64,000 nt of DNA, taken from positions 434,001 to 498,000 of the forward strand of contig CATNEN010000002.1 in assembly GCA_950097015.1 (NCBI GenBank), given 5' to 3'. The notes below the pieces were generated by a model. That model searched no databases. It saw only the letters and a program-made list of their open reading frames with translations, and had not been told where the DNA came from. The position numbers and the translations under genes are program-made. Position 1 is the stretch's first letter; each line of letters opens with the position of its first letter. Of the stretch, positions 12,101 to 24,000 are shown in pieces. This stretch comes from Macrostomum hystrix (lineage: Eukaryota > Platyhelminthes > Macrostomidae).

Positions 12101-15100
12101 TGTCAGGATCAGGTCAGCAGCCAGACAGAACCTTGCTAGGACCAGGTCAGCAGCAAGACGCAATCTTGTCAGGATCCGGTCAGCAGCCAGACGCAAGCTT
12201 GTCAAGATCTGGTCAGCAGCATGACGTAAGCTTGTCAGGATCCGGTCAGCAACAAGACTCCAGCTTGTCAGGATCCGGTCAGCAGCCAGACGGAACCTTG
12301 CTAGGATCCGGTCAGCAACAAGACGCAAGCTTGTCAGGATCCGGTCAGCAAAAAGAGTCAAGCTTGTCAGGAACCGGTCAGCAACAAGACGCCAGCTTGT
12401 CAGGATCCGGTCAGCAACCAGACGCAAGCTTGTCAGAATCAGGTCAGCAACACGACTCCAGCTTGTCAGGATTTGGTCAGCAAAAAGACTCAAGCTTGTC
12501 AGGATCGGGTCAGCAGCAAGACGGAAGCTTGTCAGGATCTGGTCAGCGGCAAGGCGCAAGCTTGTCAGGATCTGGTCAGCAACAAGACGCCACCAGCTTG
12601 TCAGGATCCGGTCAGCAGCAAGACTCAAGCTTGTCAGGATCAGGTCAGCAGCAAGACGGAAGCTTGTCAGGATCTGGTCAGCGGCAAGGCGCAAGCTTGT
12701 CAGGATCCGTTCAGCGGCAAGAGGCAAGCTTGTCAGGATCTGGTCAGCGGCAAGAGGCAAGCTTGTCAGGATCCGGTCAGCGGCAAGAGGCAAGCTTGTC
12801 AGGATCCGGTCAGCGGCAAGAGGCAAGCTTGTCAGGATCCGGTCAGCGGCAAGGCGCAAGCTTGTCAGGATCTGGTCAGCAACAAGAGGCAAGCTTGTCA
12901 GGATCTGGTCAGCGGCAAGAGGCAAGCTTGTCAGGATCTGGTCAGCAACAAGACTCAAGCTTGTCAGGATCCGGTCACGGTGATCAGTTACTGGCCTCCG
13001 TGGATATTGATCAAGGCGTTACGTCACAAGACACTGAGCAAAAGCAGTTGCAAGAATTAGAAACAGCTGATGCTGTGAAGTCACAGCAGAACAAGTTCTC
13101 TGAACAGCAACGAGTGGCAATACCAAACAGAAGTCCTTCAGATTCTACAATTGCACTTGCTACAATGGAGCAGCCTTCGACTTGTCAAACAGACTTAAAA
13201 AAGTTACCTTCAGATGGCATTCCTAGTAGAGAACTGCAGAACGACAGCAAAATAACTATATCACAGCTGCAGCCTTCAACTGAGACAGCTGGAACACAAC
13301 AGCATTCAACTGACACAGCTGGAACAGAACAGACTTCAACTGACACAGCTGGAACACAACAGCATTCAACTGACACAGCTGGAACAGAACAGACTTCAAC
13401 TGACACAGCTGGAACAGAAGAGACTTCAACTGACACAGCTGGAACAGAACAGACTTCAACTGAAACAGCTGGAACAGAACAGACTTCAACTGACACAGCT
13501 GAAACACAGCAGCCTCCAACTGACACAGCTGGAACAGAACAGACTTCAACTGAAACAGCTGGAACAGAACAGACTTCAACTGACACAGCTGAAACACAGC
13601 AGCCTCCAACTGACACAGCTCTAACACAGCATCTTTCAACTGACACAGCTGGAACACAACAGCCTTCAACTGACACAGCTGAAACAGAACAGGCTTCAAC
13701 TGACACAGCTGGAACAGAACAGACTTCAACTGACACAGCTGGAACAGAACAGACTTCAATTTACACAGCTGGAACAGAACAGACTTCAACTGACACAGCT
13801 GGAACAGAACAGACTTCAACTGACACAGCTGGAACACAACAGCATTCAACTGACACAGCTGGAACAGAAGAGACTTCAACTGACACAGCTGGAACAGAAC
13901 AGACTTCAACTGAAACAGCTGGAACAGAACAGACTTCAACTGACACAGCTGAAACACAGCAGCCTCCAACTGACACAGCTCTAACACAGCAGCTTTCAAC
14001 TGACACAGCTGGAACACAACAGCCTTCAACTGACACAGCTGAAACAGAAAAGACTTTAACTGACACAGCTGGAACAGAACAGACTTCAACTGACACAGCT
14101 GGAACAGAACAGACTTCAATTTACACAGCGGGAACAGAACAGACTTCAACTGACACAGCTAGAACAAAAGAGACTTCAACTGACACAGCTGGAACACAGC
14201 AGCCTCCAACTGACACAGCTCTAACACAGCATCTTTCAACTGACACAGCTGGAACACAACAGCCTTCAACTGACACAGCTGAAACAGAACAGGCTTCAAC
14301 TGACACAGCTGGAACAGAACAGACTTCAACTGACACAGCTGGAACACAACAGCCTTCAACTGACACAGCTGGAACAGAAGAGACTTCAACTGACACAGCT
14401 GGAACAGAACAGACTTCAACTGAAACAGCTGGAACAGAACAGACTTCAACTGACACAGCTGAAACACAGCAGCCTCCAACTGACACAGCTCTAACACAGC
14501 ATCTTTCAACTGACACAGCTGGAACACAACAGCCTTCAACTGACACAGCTGAAACAGAACAGGCTTCAACTGACACAGCTGGAACAGAACAGACTTCAAC
14601 TGACACAGCTGGAACAGAACAGACTTCAATTTACACAGCTGGAACAGAACAGACTTCAACTGACACAGCTGGAACAGAACAGACTTCAACTGACACAGCT
14701 GGAACACAACAGCATTCAACTGACACAGCTGGAACAGAAGAGACTTCAACTGACACAGCTGGAACAGAACAGACTTCAACTGAAACAGCTGGAACAGAAC
14801 AGACTTCAACTGACACAGCTGAAACACAGCAGCCTCCAACTGACACAGCTGAAACAGAACAGGCTTCAACTGACACAGCTGGAACAGAACAGACTTCAAC
14901 TGACACAGCTGGAACAGAACAGACTTCAATTTACACAGCGGGAACAGAACAGACTTCAACTGACACAGCTGGAACACAACAGCATTTAACTGACACAGCT
15001 GGAACAGAACAGACTTCAACTGACACAGCTGGAACACAACAGCCTTCAACTGACACAGCTGGAACAGAAGAGACTTCAACTGACACAGCTGGAACACAAC

Positions 15101-17616
15101 AGCCTTCAACTGACACAGCTGGAACACAGCAGTCTTCCACTGACACAGCTGGAACAGAACAGGCTTCAACTGACACAGCTGGAACAGAACAGACTTCAAC
15201 TGACACAGCTGAAACACAGCAGCCTCCAACTGACACAGCTCTAACACAACAGCAGCAGCCTTCAACTGACACAGCTGGAACACAACAGCGTTCAACTGAC
15301 ACAGCTGGAACAGAAGAGACTTCAACTGACACAGCTAGAACACAACAACATTCAACTGACACAGCTGGAACAGAACAGACTTCAACTGACACAGCTGGAA
15401 CACAACAGCAGCAGCCTTCAACTGACACAGCTAGAACACAACAGCAGCAGCCTGCAACTGACACAGCTGGAACACAACAGCAGCAGCCTTCAACTGACAC
15501 AGCTGGAACACAGCAGCCTTCAACTGACACAGCTAGAACACAACAGCAGCAGCCTTCAACTGACACAGCTAGAACACAACAGCAGCAGCCTTCAACTGAC
15601 ACAGCTGGAACACAGCAGCCTGCAACTGACACAGCTAGAACACAACAGCAGCAGCCTTCAACTGACACAGCTGGATCACAGCAGCCTTCAACTGACACAG
15701 CTAGAACACAACAGCAGCAGCCTTCAACTGACACAGCTGGAACACAGCAGACTTCAACTGACACAGCTCTAACACAGCAGCAGCCTGCAACTGACACAGC
15801 TGGAACACAGCAGACTTCAACTGACACAGCTGGAACACAGCAGACTTCAACTGACATAGCTGGAACAGAAAAGACTTTAACTGACACAGCTGGAACAGAA
15901 AAGACTTTAACTGACATAGCTGGAACAGAGCAGACTTCAACTGACACAGCTGGAACAGAAAAGACTTTAACTGACACAGCTGGAACACAGCAGCATTCAA
16001 CTGACACAGCTGGAACACTGCAGCAGTCTTCAACTGACACAGCTGGAACAGAGCAGACTTCAACTGACACAGCTGGAACACAGCAGCGGCCTGCAACTGA
16101 CCCAGCTGGAACACAGCAGCAGCCTGCAACTGACACAGCTGGAACACAGCAGCAGCCTGCAACTGACACAGCTGGAACACAGCAGCAGCCTGCAACTGAC
16201 ACAGCTGGAACACAGCAGCAGCCTGCAACTGACACAGCTGGAACACAGCAGCAGCCTGCAACTGACATAGCTGAAACACAGCAGCCTTCAACTGACACAG
16301 CTGGAACACAGCAGCCTTCAACTGACACTGCTGGAACAGAACAGACTTTAACTGACACAGCTGGAACAGAACAGACTTCAACTGACACAGCTCTAACACA
16401 ACAGCAGCCTTCAACTGACCCAGCTGGAACACAGCAGCGGCCTGCAACTGGCACAGCTGGAACAGAACAGCATTCAACTGGCACAGCTGGAACAGAACAG
16501 ACTTCAACTGACACAGCTGGTACACAGCAGCCTTCAACTCACACAGCTGGAACACAGCAGCCTTCAACTCACACAGCTGGAACACAGCAGCCTTCAACTG
16601 ACACAACTGGAACCGAACAGACTTCAACTGACACAGCTGGAACAGAACAGCATTCAACTGACACACCTGGAACACAGCAGCAGTCTTCAACTGACACAGC
16701 TGGAACACAGCAGCAGCCTGCAACTGACCCAGCTGCAACACAGCAGCGGCCTGCAACTGACCCAGCTGGAACACAGCAGCGGCCTGCAACTGACCCAGCT
16801 GGAACACAGCAGCGGCCTGCAACTGACCCAGCTGGAACACAGCAGCAGCCTGCAACTGACACAGCTGGAACACAGCAGCAGCCTGCAACTGACACAGCTG
16901 GAACACAGCAGCGGCCTGCAACTGACACAGCTGGAACACAGCAGCGGCCTGCAACTGACCCAGCTGGAACACAGCAGCGGCCTGCAACTGACACAGCTGG
17001 AACACAGCAGCGGCCTGCAACTGACCCAACTGGAACACAGCAGCAGCCTGCAACTGACCCAGCTGCAACACAGCAGCGGCCTGCAACTGACCCAGCTGGA
17101 ACACAGCAGCGGCCTGCAACTGACACAGCTGGAACACAGCAGCGGCCTGCAACTGACACAGCTGGAACACAGCAGCCTTCAACTGACACAGCTGGAACAC
17201 AGCAGCCTTCAACTGACACAGCTGGAACACAGCAGCGGCCTGCAACTGACACAGCTGGAACACAGCAGCGGCCTTCAACTGACACTGCTGGAACAGAACA
17301 GACTTTAACTGACACAGCTGGAACAGAACAGACTTCAACTGACACAGCTGGAACACAGCAGCAGCTTTCAACTGACACAGCTGAAACACAGCAGCCTGCA
17401 ACTGACACAGCTGGAACACAGCAGCAGCCTGGTGACGATGTCATGGAGACTAGCCAGCCATCAGTTTTGAAGCCGAAAGGACCAAGCGAAGGCATAATCG
17501 CTTCCATTGAAAACCTGTTAGCTGGTTCCAATTCAGGGCAGTCCCAGTGGGTTTTGGGTCAGTCTGAGCTTACGGCAGAGGCGGCGGCTGCGCTTCTAGC
17601 GATTAGTCTCGGCCAG
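9196..17616 (+). CDS. Spectraplakin giant exon: plakin repeats plus two tandem-repeat arrays
   Basis: 8421 bp, 2807 codons, phase 0 both ends (donor CGGCCAG|GTTAGT). A Ser/Arg/Pro leader is followed by plakin repeats to about 10155 (VTILSEALSDGLVHPRSGDL, LSLSEAVRRGLISQTEA, FISLVEAVRLGLLTIDQL). A Ser/Gln linker leads to about 63 copies of an 11-residue unit, consensus SGSGQQQDGSL (10893-12977). A short spacer precedes about 135 copies of a 10-12-residue unit, consensus STDTAGTEQT, TQQP or TQQQQP (about 13267-17429). The last 60 residues are non-repetitive (EGIIASIENLLAG, AEAAAALLAISLGQ) and may begin another plakin repeat. The arrays should be disordered and Ser/Thr-rich. The open frame is kept through more than 6 kb of repeats because nearly all units are multiples of 3 bp. 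Confidence 0.85.
10893..12977 (+). repeat. 33-bp coding minisatellite, about 63 units
   Basis: Unit of 33 bp coding S-G-S-G-Q-Q-Q-D-x-S-L. The core AGCTTGTCAGGATCNGGTCA is strongly conserved; the codons after QQ vary (CAAGAC, CCAGAC, AAAGAA, CGGCAAGAG). The last ten or so copies (12690-12940) are the most alike, with the QRQEASL variant repeated in a row. That suggests the 3' end of the array expanded most recently. Confidence 0.95.
13267..17429 (+). repeat. 30-36-bp coding minisatellite, about 135 units
   Basis: The basic unit is 30 bp (GGAACAGAACAGACTTCAAC followed by TGACACAGCT) coding GTEQTSTDTA. From about 15240 on, 33- and 36-bp variants with extra CAG codons (QQQP, QQQQP, QQRPATD) dominate. 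Between 13300 and 15240 units are arranged in longer blocks marked by a rare ATTTACACAGC (SIYTA) variant at about 13758, 14118, 14628 and 14928. Confidence 0.95.
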
Positions 17617-18074
17617 GTTAGTACAGGTGGTTCTAGGATTGCTGTCACGCTGCTTGGCTTCATTAGTGAGAATAACTTCAGAAACAGAACTGGAACTAAT
17701 ATCGGAGATTTATTTAACAGTCGCGCAGTTAAAATTTAATATACCTTGCTTTCCCCCATAACGGCTAAAAAGGATTTTCAGTTCCCTGCAGAATTGTCAC
17801 ACTTTTTGCGGTGGATCGCACCAGGTGTGAATAATAACGACTGTTGACTTCAGTAGCTCGTGTGTTTCAGCGTTCAGCTTTGCAAACTAAAATCCAGTAA
17901 ATTGCGCACCCATTCGCTCCTGACTCAAAAATTTATAAATTTTAGGTTTTGAATCATGCTTTTTACCTTTGCGTCTAATGCTTATTTAATTTTGAAAACT
18001 GCGCTATATTTTCACCTATTTCGCCTATAATAATAGCATAACAAGTCCGTTCAACCCACCCAACTGCTTGGCAG
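17617..18074 (+). other. Intron
   Basis: 458 bp between the two giant exons; no repeat or gene seen. The acceptor is either TTGGCAG at 18074 or CGCACAG at 18083; both keep phase 0 and differ by three codons (a NAGNAG-like choice spaced 9 bp). Confidence 0.6.
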
Positions 18075-21000
18075 CCCGCACAGATGCTCACTTCCACAGC
18101 TTCTAACCAGCAAAATCAGCTACAAAGCGCTGATGGTTCCTCCCTACTTAGCCCACAACCCACAGCGCAGGCTAGCTCGGTTGGTCTGTCGGGTTCGCCA
18201 ATCAAAGACTTCGACTCTGAGGTTCGCGATTTCGACGATGTCGTCGATGAAGAAATGCGCGCGGTTCAGGCCGTGAAGCTTCATGCTCCGATGCCGCTTC
18301 GAGACTCCAGAAAGCCAGGTCCTCTTGATATCGTCGATCCCAGTGCGGTGACTGAAGAAAACTTAATTAATCCTCAAGAATCTTCGACGCTTAGCGCCCA
18401 TCGGCAGCGAGGTACCAGTTCTTCGAGGAATGATACCCCGTCTGTCAAGGTTCAAGATCCCATGTTGCATCGTCACCCTTCGCCTCAAGCAGATTCTAGC
18501 GAATGCGCTGAGTCCGGCTCTCAGGATTTTGAAGAAGTGGTGAACCCTGTGATGTCCTCCAGAGTTGACTCTCTGACGGTTAGTCGAGACCCCCTTGAGA
18601 TGACGAGTACCAAAGAAACTGCCAAGCCTAGCTCTCAGAGTGTCGATGAACAAGTCGATCAAGTCCCAATAGATTTGCCTAAATATAGTTCAAGTGAAGA
18701 ATTGGACCCTAGCTTTGTGACTAGTTTACCGCCGGTTGATCAAAGTTCCCAGGTCGTTGATGACGTCATTAAGCCTTCGGCAAACTCTACGTCTCAGGTT
18801 CCAGTATTCAATCATCATCCTAAGCTACAAGTGGATTCTTCCGAACAGCTCAATCCCGGCTCTCAATCTATTTCGCGAGCTACTCCGATTGAGCACAATC
18901 AGCTAGCTGGCGAATCGGATAGAGGTGATGCTTCTGAATCAAGCGATGCTGATGAGCCTGTATTTGGTCGTACTGCATCTTCTCTGGTTAATGCTCCTGT
19001 TACAGGAGAGCATAATCGGACTAGCCAAGAAGTCGCTTCTCGCGATCTAGTTAACGAAATTACCCAATCTACTGATGATGTGATGACAGGAAGTGTATCT
19101 GCCAGCACCGAAGAACCTATTGTGCGGTATCAGCTGGCACCGAATGCTCAAACAGATATCTGGAATGAGCAAAATCCTCGGCTGCCATCTGAGGATGAAT
19201 TCATGGACCTTTCTGCCAGCTCAAACGCTTCCAGTTTGTCATTTGAAGACATAATTCACGGCCGGCAGGTGGAAATCGATGTTTCGATGATGATCGAGCT
19301 AGAAGAGGAACAAGCTGCGCCTTGCACCGAAACGGTAGAAGCCGTTGAGCACCTGGTCCAGGAAGCACCAGTCCAGCTAGCCGCTGCCGTTGATTATCCA
19401 GTGTACGCACGAGCGAAGATTGCTGAGCGGCTGGTATTCGAGTGCACAGATGAAGACGGGCCCATTTTGAAGTACAGATCCGATCGCTCGGTTTCTGAAA
19501 CTGAACAGGTAGCCAATATCGATCGCTCTGAGTCCATACTGAGAGCTGACTCTGTAAAGAATCAAATGTCACCATCAAAATCGATTGCGATGCCGCAGCC
19601 TGTCACCGTGGAAACTCCAGTCGAGGATCAAATCATTGCAAATGATCAAGCAGGGCCACACCTGCTTCAACCCGAAAACATTTGCTCGCCGAGCCCACTG
19701 ACGCCTGCAACAAAACGCAAACTACCAGAGCAACTCGAGTTTGAGCCAAGCGATGGCAGTTCTTATAAATCAAAGAGATCAGTGTCCGAAACCGAAATGG
19801 TGGCAAATATCGACCGGGTTGAATCTGTGCTACATCCACATCAGAACAAGCGACATGCTATTTTCGCCAATGAAGAACCTAGTGTTGCGACCATCCCCGA
19901 TTCCGACAAAGTGGCACAACTCGATGATGACGAGACTTTGATTCAACCAGGTAGAGGAGCAGCAACTCAAGCTTCACCAGAGTATTCTGTAGGAACAGGT
20001 GGTGGAGTTGTAAAAGTGGTTGATACTGAGTTTCACGTTCTTGCCGTACAACTGAGCAGAGATCCAGCTGGTGATAAAAACAAGGACATGAAAAATGGTG
20101 GAATCGAACGCACCGAGCAATTGCTAGATAAAAGTCATTTATCACAAGATTTGACAATCCGTGACGATTCTGAAGTAAAGCATCGGGATAAAGAGAATCC
20201 TCCACAAGTCGAGGATCATTCCCAATCTGAATCCTGCCAAGACGTTGCAGAGACAACACGCGACTTGGTGCGCAGCAGAAGCGATGAGAATAGGTCTAGC
20301 AACTATCGTTATGCTGAAGCCGACCGCATCGGAAAAGTGCTCGAAAGCCAGGATGTTGCAGCGACAATGCCGCAGATTAAGGATGCCAAATCTTGCGAAG
20401 GGCAAGACGATGGCGAAGTCGAGGAACAAACCCTTGGCGTCGAAACCCTTGGACACGAGGCAGCTACACCTGGCCCTGCAAGTTACGCAGATCAGTTATC
20501 AACCGCTCCACAGCTTGACTCGCAATTTGAGCAGAATGACTCAGCAAACGAAGAAGAGCTTACATCGACTCAAGATGAACCTGGGTACACCGCTGTACCC
20601 AGGGATGACAAAAGCGACGCTCAAGCAGCAAAGACTACCACAGAAGCTAAGGAGTATAAAGATGATACTATTTCACTGGAATTTAATTATCAAGCCACGC
20701 CTAATGAATCTATTCCAAAAAGAACCACAAAAAAATTGGAAGAAAACTTAGCATCTGAATCTGCTGACTCAACAACAAGCAACGATGAAGACAGCGACAC
20801 GAAGTTCGAAACAGTCGTTTCTGAGGCTGTTTCTGAGGAAAATCCAACGTCAAAAAGTCAGGACTCCGAAACGAAACTCGAAAGTGTCGTCCATTCTGAT
20901 TTCACAACTAGCCCTGGTTCGCCGGTCGACGATTCCAAAGAAGTCAAATCCAGTGAGCATGAAGTTGCGGAGATCAGACAGGATGTCGTGGAGAGCGAGA

Positions 21001-24000
21001 CTTTAGCCCTAGCTGTTCAACAACTGCGCATGCCTAGTCAAGAAGAAGACTATGATACCGATGTGAGTTCAGTATCGGATGTGGAAGAAGTAACTGAATT
21101 CATTTCTGTAGTTCTTAAGAATCCGGACGAGTACTTTCACCAAGAAGCTCACGAAGCGGCACTAAGTATTGAGCTACCCAATCCAGTCTACTGGAAGACT
21201 TCTTTCGATGACAATGACCAACTGGGTCAAGAACGAATATCATCAGACAGTGAGTCTTCTCATGAAGAACCACAAGCAGATCTTGCAAACGAGGATCTTA
21301 TGGAACATTCTTCAAGCGGGTCTGGTGACGCGCAGCAGGATTTGCATAAGTCCCACCTTGGACCAAATCAAGTACCGATTAAAAACTTACGATCAACAGC
21401 ATCGCAGTTTCTTACTGACCTGATCGATAAAAGCCTGGTTAGCAATGATTCAGACACTTCATGTAATGACCAGAAGCAAATTGTGGAAACAGAAACTCAT
21501 GTGCTCGCTGTGAAATTGTTTACCAGTGAGACGCCAGTGTCACAAACTGAAAATGTAAACTTGGACCTAAATAATGAAACTGAGAGTAAATTGGCGTTAC
21601 TGAAGCCGATCGCAAGTGTTCAAGGGCAGACGAAAGAGACTGAAGAAATCGAGGATTGTGTGGGGCAGCTGAGTCCAACTCAGTCCAGCAGTCCAGGCAA
21701 TGCTAGTCACAGATCTGAAGCGAGCATCGGTAACGAGCAACTTTTTAATGAAGAAACAAACGAGGAGATCATAAATGTAGAGCTAAACACCGAGAAAAAG
21801 CAAAAGCTAGATAATGATGTATTGCTACAGACTTCGCCTCAGAAGCAGCCAGTTTCTGCTGCACAATGGACTGGCAAGCCCGAAGAATGGAATTCTGATG
21901 AGTCAGCTGAGGTAGAGTTTTCTGACAACCTTATAGCAACTGACAGCCAAGAAGCAGTGTCCGACTCGAATAGTCAAACTGATGATCATCCTACAGGTCT
22001 GATTGTACATAGAGAGAGTCAAATTCTTTCAGTTCAGTTTCGTGAAGACGAGGACGACAATGAGTACGAGTCGGATTCTGTCTCCTGCCCTAGTGACGCT
22101 ACGGTTATTCTCAAGTCAGTTGAACCAAAAACAGAGGAAGAAAATACTAAGTTACCGCTGCCGAGTAGCAAGCCCGACCAAAGCCAGCAAGAGTGCAAGC
22201 AAACTATTTTGGAAGACAGAAAGCCTAATGATTTAGGACTTCTTGAATTCGACGGTGAAGGAAGCCTTGTTAGTCAACTTCTAGAAACCCGAGATTACCA
22301 ACAGTCACCTTTGCAGGCAGGTTTGCGTTCGACTGCCTCGCAGTTCAACAGCTCTAGGGAAGCCAATGATGAACTTGGGCATGAAAGTAACATTGGTACG
22401 GAAGCTGAAGTGACACCGTCAATGAGCCCTGATAATTCCACGATAGATACAGCTGGAGATCTTGCGAAGTCCTCAGAATCAAAACAGGACTTTGTTTCTG
22501 ACACACTGAAGCCTGACGCACCGTCTGAAAATTCTGAGACCCCATTGGTACTCTCTGATAGTTCGAAAACTCGCAAAAATAATGACCATGAAACGATTTC
22601 GCTTTCTATCGAGCTCGATGAGCCAGAAGATGTCGAGCATCAATATTCGTCCCGGCCACAAAAGCAACCTACCGAAGCTATAACCAGGGCCACATATGAA
22701 GATTGCAAAGGTACTGAAACAATCACTATTTCAATGGAACTGGATGAGCCAAATGAGTTCGACGAGGGTACTCAGGTACGAGCTAAAGATCGCGATTCGT
22801 CAGTGCCACTCGGAGAAAGCGTTGCACAGACTAGACTTTCGTACAAATCAATCTTCCAGTCTGGTGAAACAAAAGTTGTTGACTCAGAGTTTCACCTGCT
22901 CGCTGTGCAGCTGCGCAAGGACCAAGGCGAAAATAAGGATGAGCATTGTGAAGAAATGGCTGCTCAAGAGCATCAACGCAGCTTTCACGAAAGTCTGCTC
23001 GAGAAACCGAATCTGTTGGATGCATCCGGCAATCACGAGTCATGCCCTCCAGCTGTTACTTATGTAGCCGTACCAGACCTGAAATCTCTTACAAATGGAT
23101 TCCAAACACTGAGCATTGCCTTCGAGGAAGAAAGTAGACAGATAGGCTTCAGGGACGAAATATTACAGGAAGAAGGCTCTTCCAAGGCGAATGCGGAAGA
23201 AAGTGAATTCGAATTCCCGAGTGATCAGGCAGATAAGACGATCAGACAGGATGACCTGCAATCCCTCAGCATCTCCCTGGAGCCTCCATTTGATGAAGAG
23301 GTTACTGAGGCTAGCTTGCTAGATGAGTTCAGAAGGCCGGTGCAGAAAGTGAAGCATGAGTATTCGGTAGATGATGAATCTGCAGAGGATTCTGAGAATG
23401 ACGAAAGGCTTAAAGGGCATCGAAACAATGAAAGTGAAATCAGTTCGGACCATGAGAACATGCACGAGTCTGAAATTGATGAAGAGGAACTCAAAGCCGA
23501 CACTGAGAACATGGTGCTTGCGGTCACATTGCAAGTGCCTATTCAGGAAGCTGTTAGCACTGACGAAAATATCATGCAACCTGAACAGGAATCCAGGGAA
23601 GTTTCAAACGTACCAAAAGAAGCTTCTTGTCTTGAGGTTACCATGCCATTTGACGATGAAATTCCCGCAAGTAGCCTGAGAGATCCAGAGCGAACAATTG
23701 TTCAGGCAGGTCCGGTTGATGACTTTGGAAGTAAGCTAGAAGATGGTACTCTTTCAGCAGATGCTGGACATGGTTGTGCTTCCCATCTGCCAAAAGACAA
23801 TGAAGACAGTTTCGACAATGATCGTTTGGGCTTTGACTTTACCAATAAAAGCAGGAATCGGCCCGATTTGCGAAAAGGTTCTTTGAATCAGTCGGAGAGC
23901 GACTTCGAAGTTCTCGGAGAAGATGAGACTGAATCGATTGGCCGAAGGGTATCTGATGCATTCGATTTGGACACAACTGCACTAAATTCAATGTCCACAG

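Noticed and set aside
11000-17400. CRISPR-like array
   Set aside because: Repeats are contiguous coding units with no unique spacers, in an animal gene.
10964-17531. Long antisense open frames (up to 664 residues) across the repeat arrays
   Set aside because: They mirror the sense repeat: the unit has no stop on the other strand, so openness is inherited by every copy. No splice context, start or non-repetitive domain supports an antisense gene.
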